Below the pieces are notes generated by a model. That model was not told where the DNA came from. It saw only the letters and a list, made by a program, of their open reading frames with translations, and did not search any database. Below are positions 45,515 through 53,061 of a stretch of DNA of 64,000 nucleotides, piece after piece. The first letter of the stretch is position 1; every line of letters starts with the position of its first letter. This DNA comes from an uncultured Eubacteriales bacterium (GTDB lineage Bacteria; Bacillota; Clostridia; Oscillospirales; CAG-272). The stretch is from the NCBI GenBank assembly GCA_902491535.1, contig CABUHS010000011.1, forward strand, positions 1 through 64,000, read 5' to 3'. The translations under genes and the position numbers were made by a program.

Positions 45515-45945
45515 GGTTTATTGTACTGAAAAATAATATTTGCTGATAGAATTTTGCGCTGTCTGAATGGCAGACAGCAAAACGCCTTACACACCGCTGA
45601 TCCGGTGTGTAAGGCGCGTATAGTGATCATTGCCGGCGGAGCTGCGGCTACGCACTTCCTTTACTTTTGCGGCGGCTTCCGATATGCTTGGTGCGGTTGA
45701 TAAAGTATCCCGAGGCTTCAGCCAGTCTGCGGCTTTTATCTCCGATGCTGTGTCGCCGGATTTCCTTTTTCTCCTGCCGTGCAATGGAGATTTCAGCGTT
45801 GCCTTTATCATAATATGGCGGCAGACCGCTTTTGTGACAGCCGCCGGAATTTCTGTATGATTCAGTTTGACGAGGAAATCGGCAGATGCCGTATAAATAA
45901 TACAGTTTTTAAATCATAATAATAAATTTTTCGGAAGGAAATAAA
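45515..45945. other. Gap after ispF with two strong hairpins
   Basis: GCTGTCTG/CAGACAGC (45558-45578) is followed within 5 nt by a perfect 14-bp hairpin CGCCTTACACACCG/CGGTGTGTAAGGCG (45583-45616). The remaining ~330 nt has overlapping open frames on both strands (for example minus 45811-45587) but none has a ribosome-binding site or a family resemblance, so I call no gene. Confidence 0.6.
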
Positions 45946-46617
45946 ATGGATAATTCAAAAATAATAATTTCGCCGTCGATGCTTTCATGCGATTTTGCAC
46001 ATCTCGGAGATGATATAAAGGCAGCTGAGGAGGCGGGAGCTGAGTATCTGCACCTTGATGTTATGGACGGAATTTTTGTTCCCAATATAAGCTTCGGACC
46101 TTGTGTTATTTCTTCTATAAGACCTGTGTCGGGGCTCGTGTTTGACGTTCATCTCATGATAACTGATCCGCTGCGCTACATAGACAGCTTTGCAAAGGCG
46201 GGCGCTGATATTATAACGATACACTATGAGAGCTGTGACAATCAGCTTGAGACGCTTCGCTATATCCGCTCACTGGGCATAAAGCCTTCGATATCAATAA
46301 AACCGGGAACCCAAACAGCTGTTCTTGAACCGATGCTTTCAGAGGTAGATATGGTTCTTGTAATGAGTGTGGAGCCGGGCTTCGGCGGACAGAAATTTAT
46401 GCCGGAGACGCTTGAACATGTCCGTGATCTTGTAAGATACAGAGAAGAAAACGGATATAAGTACGATATTGAAATTGACGGGGGAATCAACCGAGATAAT
46501 GTTGCTCAGGCGGTAGCGGCAGGAGTGAATGTTGTTGTTGCCGGATCTGCGATATTCGGAGCAGACGATATATCGGAGGCAATAAAGGCATTCAGGGAGA
46601 ACTCAAAGTCTGTGTGA
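45946..46617 (+). CDS. rpe: Ribulose-phosphate 3-epimerase
   Basis: A 223-residue TIM barrel: 'ISPSMLSCDFAHLGDDIKAAEEAGAEYLHLDVMDGIFVPNISFG', 'FDVHLMITDP', 'MSVEPGFGGQKFMPETLEHV', 'IEIDGGINRDN'. The metal-binding His/Asp pairs are in place. AAGGAAAT precedes the ATG. Pentose-phosphate pathway enzyme, here alone. Confidence 0.97.
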   Translation: MDNSKIIISPSMLSCDFAHLGDDIKAAEEAGAEYLHLDVMDGIFVPNISFGPCVISSIRPVSGLVFDVHLMITDPLRYIDSFAKAGADIITIHYESCDNQLETLRYIRSLGIKPSISIKPGTQTAVLEPMLSEVDMVLVMSVEPGFGGQKFMPETLEHVRDLVRYREENGYKYDIEIDGGINRDNVAQAVAAGVNVVVAGSAIFGADDISEAIKAFRENSKSV

Positions 46618-46730
46618 CACAATCTTTATATTGGTCTTGTTAACGGTTGATTATCGGCAGAATTTGAAATAAAAACAGTTATGCCTTATCTTTTCAGAAA
46701 GAACCGGATTTTGGGTGTTTTTAGTTAAAA

Positions 46731-46812
46731 AATAAGAACCCGACCCGCTGAGCGCAATCAAAGATTGCGGGAAGGTACTTCAGAACTTTGTTGTTTCACA
46801 ATAAAAAGCCGT
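46731..46812 (+). repeat. Dispersed intergenic repeat, family 1, copy after rpe
   Basis: AATAAGAACCCGACCCG, AATCAAAGATTGC, then CTTTGTTGTTTCACAATAAAA. About 75% identical to 51732-51810. It leads straight into a terminator hairpin, AAAGCCGTAGAAA/TTTCTGCGGCTTT (46805-46832). Confidence 0.8.
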
Positions 46813-46857
46813 AGAAACTTTTCTGCGGCTTTATGACTTTATGGGTTATTTATACTT

Positions 46858-47625
46858 TTATTTTTCCTGATTTTCCGAACATTCACACTGAGCGCTGAAA
46901 GACTCTCCGTTGCGGTAAACATTAAAATATACAACGCTGTTTTGCGACACAGCATCCTGTAAAAGTGAGAACATATCATCAACGGTAAATATTCTTATTC
47001 CGTTTATATGAGTGATTATGTCATCTTTGTAAAGACCGTTAGTATTAATTATTATGCCGTCTTCGGTATTCTGTTCGACAGTAACTCCGCGCGGGATACC
47101 GTATATTCTTGATGACATATCGCTGACCTGACTCAGGAGCATTCCGGTTGAAGCTATCAGTCTTATCTGTGATTCGGTATAGTAATTCGAGTTCGTATTG
47201 CCGTTTGGCGACGGACTGTCAGAATTGCCGGTTCCGTACGTTGCCGACGGTGCCGCGGCAGATTCCGGCTCTGCTTCAATGCTGCCGGAATTTGAAATTC
47301 CGGATACACCGAGTATTGTGTTTTTAAAACGGCTTTTAAAAGAAGAATCTTTTATTACTGCAACAGCGATAAATGCGGTTGCAAATAATGTCGAAAGAGA
47401 GAGGGTGATAGCTGCGGCGCTTCTGAACATTGCTGTTCGCTTTGCTCTGTTTTCTCCGTTTTTTTTCTCAATTTCATTTCTGAAAACAGAATAATACGTA
47501 CTTCCGGAAAGTGTTCCGAATACAGCTTCGTGCGATTCTTCTGCAGATATATTTTCGCTTTTTATGCCGATGACCGTTTCTTTGCGGTGCGTAAATATTC
47601 TGTTTTCCGTTGCCGAACGTTTCAA
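46858..47625 (-). CDS. Membrane-anchored PDZ-domain protein without a protease domain
   Basis: A 255-residue protein starting at TTG with GAGG 10 nt upstream. Cytosolic ~65 residues, one membrane helix ('AAAITLSLSTLFATAFIAVAVI'), a Ser/Asn-rich linker, then a PDZ domain (about 165-250: 'RGVTVEQNTEDGIIINTNGLYKDDIITHINGIRIFTVDDMFSLLQDA'). This is the layout of HtrA/DegP with the trypsin domain missing. It may be a substrate adaptor or a reduced HtrA. Confidence 0.8.
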   Translation of the reverse strand: MKRSATENRIFTHRKETVIGIKSENISAEESHEAVFGTLSGSTYYSVFRNEIEKKNGENRAKRTAMFRSAAAITLSLSTLFATAFIAVAVIKDSSFKSRFKNTILGVSGISNSGSIEAEPESAAAPSATYGTGNSDSPSPNGNTNSNYYTESQIRLIASTGMLLSQVSDMSSRIYGIPRGVTVEQNTEDGIIINTNGLYKDDIITHINGIRIFTVDDMFSLLQDAVSQNSVVYFNVYRNGESFSAQCECSENQEK

Positions 47626-47751
47626 TGGAAAGTACCTCGCAGAAAATTATAATGCATTTTACCTTTTTGATAGAATAATCTCACGGCGTTAGCAAAAGCC
47701 TTGTAAAGCAAGCCTTCTGATGCCTGACAGAATAACATTGAATGGCTGAAT

Positions 47752-47828
47752 CGACGGCTTCACCGTCCCGTGCCTTACGGCGCTGCTGCATTTTACGCAG
47801 CGATTTATGATATGATCATTTTAAGGTA
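47752..47828. repeat. Dispersed intergenic repeat, family 2, copy 2
   Basis: GGCTTCACCGT, CCTTACGGCGCTGCTGC, CGCAGCGATTT, similar in order and spacing to 19406-19478. The CGCTGC/GCAGCG pair makes a hairpin. The left flank ACATTGAATGGCTGAA also resembles a piece near 31690. Confidence 0.6.
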
Positions 47829-47959
47829 CAAAAAGTATAGCATTCATATTTGAATTTCGCTTTAATTAAATATGTCGTTTTTTATTTGGTTTTGTAAAAA
47901 AGCTTTGTATCTTCGGTTAAGTAATTTACAATAATTATGAACTTTTTAAGTATAGGTAA

Positions 47960-47995
47960 AACCGTCGTTTTGTTTGATCAAAACGACGGTTCTCA
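47960..47995 (-). terminator. Terminator after the histidine kinase gene
   Basis: A perfect 13-bp inverted repeat (47960-47972 / 47979-47991, AACCGTCGTTTTG) followed by TTTTA on the minus strand. Confidence 0.85.
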
Positions 47996-48016
47996 GTATT
48001 TTTCAAAATGTCAGAT

Positions 48017-49504
48017 TTAATCATCTTTGGGTTTATGAGTAAACGGAAGAGTGAAAGTAAATTCACAGAATTTTCCGTATACACTTCTTACCCAGATTTC
48101 TTCATGATGTGCGTTTATTATTGTTTTTGCTATATACAGTCCGAGGCCTGTTCCTGTTTTATCGAGACCGCGGCTTTTATCGCTTTTGTAGAAACGGTCA
48201 AATACATACGATATTTCATCTTCTGAGATTCCCTGACCTTCGTTGTATACCGAAATGTATACTTTTCCCGCCTTGGTTATGATAGAAATACGGTATTTGC
48301 CTCCTTCAAACGAGAATTTTACTGCGTTGTCGCATATGTTGTAAAGTATCTGATATATCGCATCGCGGTCAGCCATTACATACATATTTTCATTGTCGCA
48401 GTCGAATGAGACATCGAGCTTCTTTTCATTTATCCTCTGTTCAAACGATATGAGAATGACGCGTGCCATTTCGCAGATATCAAACGGTTCCATGTTGAAC
48501 TTACGTTCCCCTGCCTGTATACGTGTTATATCGAGCAGTGTTGTAACGAGACGGGACAGTCTGCGTATCTCTGAGGCTATAATTCCGAGATAGTATTCAT
48601 GCTTCTCCGGAGGTATAGCTCCGTCGAGAATTCCGTCAATAAATCCGGCGATCGTTGTCATAGGTGTACGCAGATCGTGCGATACATTTGCGATAAAGGA
48701 GCGGCGCATTTCTTCTGTTTTGGCAAGCGAGCCTGCCATATTGTTAAACGCCTGTGCAAGGTCCGCGACTTCATTGTGACCGATAACAGGAACGCGCACG
48801 TCAAACTGTCCCGACGCAAACGATTTTGCGGCAAGGCTCATTTCTTTGAGCGGACGTGTTATGCGTTCGCTGATGAAATATACGGCGATGAGCGCGGCGA
48901 GAAGTACCCACAAACATTCCATTATAAGCGTTTTGGTCATAGTTGTGACAAAAACATTTGTAGCTGATGTCTCGGTGCAGACAAACAGTGCGCCGACGGT
49001 ATCTCCGTCCTTGGACACGATCGCTGTTGCGCATGCGTTGCAGCCGCTTTTGGTAATGCCCTTTATTGACAGATTCTTAAACGGCGAGATTTTTCCGTTT
49101 TCTATATCTGCCATTAGATCTTCGCTGACATTCCGTTCGCTCACGGTTTCGATTCCGTTACTGCTTACTACTATAGTTCCTTTTTTATCGGTTATAAAAA
49201 TGAACGTTTCGTCGGTAAATGTCGACATCATTGAGAGTATCCGTTTTATATTGTCCTTTTTATAGAATACGAAAAGACTGAAGTCATCTGTTCCGTAATT
49301 GTGATATTCCGATTCTATGTATTCTTTTACGTTTACAGCAGTCCGTGAAAGTGTTTCGCGGTTTATATCGCCTATATAATTTGCCAGCATCGAGCCGATT
49401 ACTGCAACAAGGATAGAGAACGCGACCACGATTATCAGCAGGAATGCCGTAAGATATCTTGAAAACAGGCTTCTGTACATGCTTGAGACGTTTTTTTTAT
49501 TCAA
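48017..49504 (-). CDS. Sensor histidine kinase
   Basis: A 495-residue protein. The start is taken as TTG at 49504; the upstream GTG lies inside its GAGGTG ribosome-binding site. Membrane helices at about 8-36 and 195-215 enclose an extracellular PAS-like sensor with a Cys pair ('SGCNACATA') and 'FITDKKGTIVVSS'; HAMP follows ('ERITRPLKEMSLAAKSFASGQFDVRVP'), HisKA 'NVSHDLRTPMTTIAGF' (His about 273), and HATPase N, G1 and G2 boxes. Partner of the response regulator upstream. Confidence 0.95.
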   Translation of the reverse strand: MNKKNVSSMYRSLFSRYLTAFLLIIVVAFSILVAVIGSMLANYIGDINRETLSRTAVNVKEYIESEYHNYGTDDFSLFVFYKKDNIKRILSMMSTFTDETFIFITDKKGTIVVSSNGIETVSERNVSEDLMADIENGKISPFKNLSIKGITKSGCNACATAIVSKDGDTVGALFVCTETSATNVFVTTMTKTLIMECLWVLLAALIAVYFISERITRPLKEMSLAAKSFASGQFDVRVPVIGHNEVADLAQAFNNMAGSLAKTEEMRRSFIANVSHDLRTPMTTIAGFIDGILDGAIPPEKHEYYLGIIASEIRRLSRLVTTLLDITRIQAGERKFNMEPFDICEMARVILISFEQRINEKKLDVSFDCDNENMYVMADRDAIYQILYNICDNAVKFSFEGGKYRISIITKAGKVYISVYNEGQGISEDEISYVFDRFYKSDKSRGLDKTGTGLGLYIAKTIINAHHEEIWVRSVYGKFCEFTFTLPFTHKPKDD

Positions 49505-49535
49505 TGTCAGCACCTCTGTTTGAACTTGCTTTGTA

Positions 49536-49561
49536 AAAAGGACGCCGCAGGCGTCCTTTTT
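49536..49561 (-). terminator. Terminator-like hairpin inside the two-component operon
   Basis: AAAAAGGACGC / GCGTCCTTTTT around a 4-5-nt loop, between the response regulator stop and the kinase start, with a T-run on both strands. Confidence 0.8.
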
Positions 49562-49607
49562 GTATTTATCATATACGTTAAAGCTTTATATGCTGTTTTG
49601 CCCGGAC

Positions 49608-50300
49608 TTACTGCAAAAGCTCGAATTTATATCCTACGCCCCATACGGTCTTCAGCGTCCACTTGTCCGAAACTCCGTCAAGCTTTTCGCGCAGGCGCTT
49701 GATATGTACATCGACGGTTCGTGAATCTCCGAGATAATCGAATCCCCATACCTTGTCAAGAAGCGCGTCGCGGGTAAATACCCTGTTATAGTTTGACGCG
49801 AGGAAGTGCAGAAGCTGCAATTCTTTCGGAGGTATATCGACAGATTTTCCGTTGAGCTTAAGCTCGTATTTGTCGAGGCTTATCTCCATGTTGTCAAGTT
49901 TTATTATTCCGTCGTCCTTCTGATTGTCATGTGCGGAATATCTGCGGAGTACCGCTTTGATACGCGCCGAAAGCTCCTTCATCTCAAAGGGTTTGACAAT
50001 AAAATCGTCTGCGCCGAGTTCGAGTCCGAGAACTTTGTCAAAAACATCGCCTTTTGCGGTGATCATTATGATAGGCTTCGAGGAGATCTCGCGGATCTCG
50101 CGGCAAACCTGCCATCCGTCCTTTTTAGGCATCATAATATCGAGCAGGACAAGATCAGGCTCGTACATCTTAAAAAAGCTTACGCCTTCTGATCCGTCGC
50201 TGGCTGTTTTTACTTCATATCCGTCGTTTTCGAGATAAAGACGGAGCATGTCGCATATATTGACGTCGTCGTCTACAACAAGTATTTTTGTTCCGATCAT
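49608..50300 (-). CDS. OmpR-family response regulator
   Basis: A 230-residue protein: receiver domain with acidic pocket D10-D12, phosphoacceptor D54 in 'LVLLDIMMPKKDGW' and K in 'FIVKPFEMKEL', then a winged helix ('IPPKELQLLHFLASNYNRVFTRDALLDKVWG', 'TVDVHIKRLREKLD', 'WTLKTVWGVGYKFE'). GAGAGGTAA precedes the ATG. Control of envelope genes is plausible for this type but not shown by the sequence. Confidence 0.96.
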   Translation of the reverse strand: MIGTKILVVDDDVNICDMLRLYLENDGYEVKTASDGSEGVSFFKMYEPDLVLLDIMMPKKDGWQVCREIREISSKPIIMITAKGDVFDKVLGLELGADDFIVKPFEMKELSARIKAVLRRYSAHDNQKDDGIIKLDNMEISLDKYELKLNGKSVDIPPKELQLLHFLASNYNRVFTRDALLDKVWGFDYLGDSRTVDVHIKRLREKLDGVSDKWTLKTVWGVGYKFELLQ

Positions 50301-50522
50301 AGTAAATTACCTCTCTTATTTTTATAAATCTGTACGGACGCGGCTTGCGTGCCGTATTTTTGTTTTTCATCATTTTCGGATGCGGTCTTTAAAACGGGAT
50401 TGTTAAAATAGTTATTTTTTTGACCAACTTCATTATAACAGAAAAATGTCCCTTTTTTATAACATATATGTAAATAAATTATTAACAAAATGCTGTAATT
50501 TATTTTTTTATTGCCGCTCCTC

Positions 50523-50551
50523 TTGATAATTTCGGCTGTATGTATTATAAT
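50523..50551 (+). promoter_or_regulatory. Promoter of ychF
   Basis: TTGATA (50523-50528), 17-nt spacer, TATAAT (50546-50551). The divergent regulator promoter has an extended -10 (TGTTATAAT on the minus strand) near 50432-50440. Confidence 0.8.
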
Positions 50552-50624
50552 TTACAGATAGAATTAATTATCGAATTTTAGATGTGCGGATCAACCGCAC
50601 AGAGAAAGGCACGGACTTTATAAA

Positions 50625-51719
50625 ATGAAGCTTGGAATTGTCGGGTTACCGAACGTCGGAAAAAGCACTCTTTTCAATGCGATTACGAATGCAGGCGCTG
50701 AAAGCGCAAACTATCCGTTCTGCACGATAGAGCCTAACGTAGGTGTTGTTGCAGTTCCGGATACAAGGCTCGATGAACTTGCAAAGATGTACTCGCCTGA
50801 AAAATATACGCCTGCGATAGTTGAGTTTGTCGATATAGCAGGACTTGTAAAGGGCGCTTCTCACGGAGAGGGACTCGGAAATAAATTTCTTTCGCATATA
50901 CGCGAGGTGGACGCGATCGTTCACGTTGTGCGCTGCTTTGAAAGCACCGATATAATACACGTTGACGGATCTGTAGATCCGCTGCGCGATCTCGAAACTA
51001 TCAACATGGAGCTTATCTTCTCCGATCTTGAGGTTATCGAACGCAGGATAGCTCACGCAAGAAAGATGATGAAGGGTGATAAAAGCCTTGAAAAGGAAGC
51101 AGTGCTTCTTGAAAGAGTCGCAAAAGAGCTTAATGACGGCAAGACCGCTCGCTCGCTTGAGTTTACCGAGGATGAAGCTGAGATAATGCAGACGGTTCCG
51201 CTTCTTACGATGAAGCCTGTTATATATGTTGCGAATATTGCAGAGGACGAGGTCGGTACCGATATGACTCAGAATGAGGGATATATGAAGCTTCGCGAAA
51301 AGGCAGAAGAGGAAGGCGCGGAAATACTTCCTATATGTGCCGGTATCGAAGCCGAGATCGCTACTCTCGAGCAGGACGAAAAGGCAGAATTCTTAGAAGA
51401 ACTCGGTCTTACGGAAAGCGGACTTGACAGACTTGTAAAGGCAAGCTACTCGCTTCTCGGACTGATAAGCTTTCTCACTGCCGGACCGCAGGAGGTTCGC
51501 GCATGGACGATACGAAAAGGAACGCGCGCTCCGCAGGCGGCAGGAAAGATACATTCTGATTTTGAGCGCGGTTTTATCCGTGCCGAGGTCATCTCTTATG
51601 AGAATCTCATGGCATGCGGCAGCCTTACTGCGGCGAAAGAAAAAGGTCTTGTTCGCAGTGAGGGTAAGGAATACGTTATGAACGACGGAGACGTTGTACT
51701 TTTCCGTTTTAACGTCTGA
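50625..51719 (+). CDS. ychF: Ribosome-binding ATPase YchF (Obg family)
   Basis: A 364-residue protein: G1 'IVGLPNVGKSTLFNAIT', 'NYPFCTIEPNVG', 'VDIAGLVKGASHGEGLGNKFLSHIREVDAIVHVVRCF', the coiled-coil insertion (about 135-200), and the C-terminal TGS domain ('FLTAGPQEVRAWTIRKGTRAPQAAGKIHSDFERGFIRAEV'). ATP-preferring translation-associated P-loop protein. Its end abuts a family 1 repeat. Confidence 0.98.
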   Translation: MKLGIVGLPNVGKSTLFNAITNAGAESANYPFCTIEPNVGVVAVPDTRLDELAKMYSPEKYTPAIVEFVDIAGLVKGASHGEGLGNKFLSHIREVDAIVHVVRCFESTDIIHVDGSVDPLRDLETINMELIFSDLEVIERRIAHARKMMKGDKSLEKEAVLLERVAKELNDGKTARSLEFTEDEAEIMQTVPLLTMKPVIYVANIAEDEVGTDMTQNEGYMKLREKAEEEGAEILPICAGIEAEIATLEQDEKAEFLEELGLTESGLDRLVKASYSLLGLISFLTAGPQEVRAWTIRKGTRAPQAAGKIHSDFERGFIRAEVISYENLMACGSLTAAKEKGLVRSEGKEYVMNDGDVVLFRFNV

Positions 51720-51731
51720 TAAAATTTCATG

Positions 51732-51810
51732 AATAAGAACCCGACCCGTCGGAGCAATCAAAGATTGCAGGCGGGATGCCCCGAAGTCTTGTTATTTTAC
51801 AATAAAAGCC
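51732..51810 (+). repeat. Dispersed intergenic repeat, family 1, copy after ychF
   Basis: AATAAGAACCCGACCCG, GCAATCAAAGATTGC, CTTGTTATTTTACAATAAAA, leading into AAGCCCGGG/CCGGGACTT. Confidence 0.8.
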
Positions 51811-51842
51811 CGGGCGTATTCCGGGACTTTGTTTCATAATAA

Positions 51843-51884
51843 GAAAATCCGTTAAGCGGTAAATTCCGCTTAACGGATTTTCTT
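51843..51884. terminator. Terminator between ychF and aldolase genes
   Basis: GAAAATCCGTTAAGCGG / CCGCTTAACGGATTTTC, 17-bp perfect arms, between convergent genes. Confidence 0.93.
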
Positions 51885-51905
51885 ATAGGTTTTGATCTAA
51901 ACGGC

Positions 51906-52901
51906 TCAGACGCACCAAAGATCGAAATATGCGCGGACGATCTTTTTCATCTCGTCGAATACGATCATCTGACGTGCCTCTGTTGTAAAATATTTAAGCG
52001 AAGCCTTCTCGCCCGTGCGGCAGCGTTCTGTGAGATATCCGTCTTCGATAAGCGCGTCTACCGTCTTCGTACCGCCGATAAGCGAAGCGTTTTCGATCAT
52101 CCAGTGGAGAAGTACGGGTGAAGAATCGCGCTCTATCGCAGTCCATATGTTGACCTTGCATACTCCGTCGCTGAAAAGAGATTTTATCTGATCGGCTGTT
52201 ACGGACGATGTTCCGTGAAGAACGATCTTATGTCCGATAACTTCGCGGATCTTGCATGCTGCGTCCCCGTAATATTTGAGATCCTTGCCTGATGCGCGGT
52301 GTTCGGTTCCGAGATTGCATACGATGAGGTCAACGCCTGTTTCATCAATGAAGCGCTTGGCGTCTTCGGCAGTAGTGATAGAGTTATGCGTCGATCCGCC
52401 TGCATCATATATCTCGTCGCATGCGCCTTCGATAAGTATTTTTCCTTTCATCTTTTCGGCAAAAGCGGCTGTTTTCTTTATGTTTTCTTCGAAAGGAAGC
52501 GTTGATGCGTCGTACATGATCGAAGCATATCCCGAAAGGTCGCTCTCGAGCAGCTCGATATCGTCAACAGGCTGAACATGGTCAAGATGAAGCATCGCTG
52601 TAACGTGCGGATAAGCCTCCGAGAGGATCTCAGCGTCGGCGCGGAAGCAGCGCAGTCCCATGTCCCAGCGGCGGTTATGTGTGTAATAGGTCGCCTGCGG
52701 GCGGTGGCTGTAATTTACGGTCATGGCGAGCGTTACGGGAACGCTGTCAAAGCCGTTTTTGACGGCGAATTCTTCCGCTGCTGCGAAGATAGCTTCGGTC
52801 GTTGTGAGATTTTCGCTGCATATGCAGGGGATTACCCAGCCTTTTTCGGCTGCTTTTTCATATTCTTCAATTACTTTTTTGTAATCTGAAACAATAGGCA
52901 T
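51906..52901 (-). CDS. Class II fructose-bisphosphate aldolase-family protein
   Basis: A 331-residue zinc aldolase: 'TAMLHLDHVQPVDDIELLES' (catalytic Asp and zinc His), 'SIMYDASTLPFEENI', 'LIEGACDEIY', 'DLIVCNLGTEHRASGK' (zinc His), 'KIVLHGTSSVTADQIKSLFSDGVCKVNIWTAIERD'. It has the fold of GatY/FbaA/IolJ-type ketose-bisphosphate aldolases but diverges enough that the substrate is open. AAGGAGTC precedes the ATG. Divergent from an FGGY kinase, so both may act on one sugar. Confidence 0.88.
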   Translation of the reverse strand: MPIVSDYKKVIEEYEKAAEKGWVIPCICSENLTTTEAIFAAAEEFAVKNGFDSVPVTLAMTVNYSHRPQATYYTHNRRWDMGLRCFRADAEILSEAYPHVTAMLHLDHVQPVDDIELLESDLSGYASIMYDASTLPFEENIKKTAAFAEKMKGKILIEGACDEIYDAGGSTHNSITTAEDAKRFIDETGVDLIVCNLGTEHRASGKDLKYYGDAACKIREVIGHKIVLHGTSSVTADQIKSLFSDGVCKVNIWTAIERDSSPVLLHWMIENASLIGGTKTVDALIEDGYLTERCRTGEKASLKYFTTEARQMIVFDEMKKIVRAYFDLWCV

Positions 52902-52938
52902 TATTTATGACTCCTTGTGAATTTATTTTACAATGATA

Positions 52939-52988
52939 TTGACATACACATTTTATATTATTATAATATTAAATAAGATAATAGTCAA
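52939..52988. promoter_or_regulatory. Overlapping divergent promoters sharing one -10 palindrome
   Basis: Plus strand: TTGACA (52939-52944), 17 nt, TATAAT (52962-52967). Minus strand: TTGACT (52983-52988), 17 nt, TATAAT (52960-52965). The two -10 hexamers overlap within TATTATAATA, so polymerase can occupy only one at a time. Confidence 0.85.
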
Positions 52989-53061
52989 TATGATTTCACG
53001 CATATTTTGACCGCAGCGGCTCTGTTTGCCGCCGTAAATGATGAAAAGGAACGGTAACAAT

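Noticed and set aside
45587..45811. 74-codon minus-strand frame after ispF
   Set aside because: No ribosome-binding site, overlaps the long hairpin, an opposite-strand frame is equally open, and no family resemblance.
19406..47828. Insertion-sequence ends for the dispersed repeats
   Set aside because: No transposase, no target-site duplications visible, copies only ~70-80 bp; better described as repeat families.
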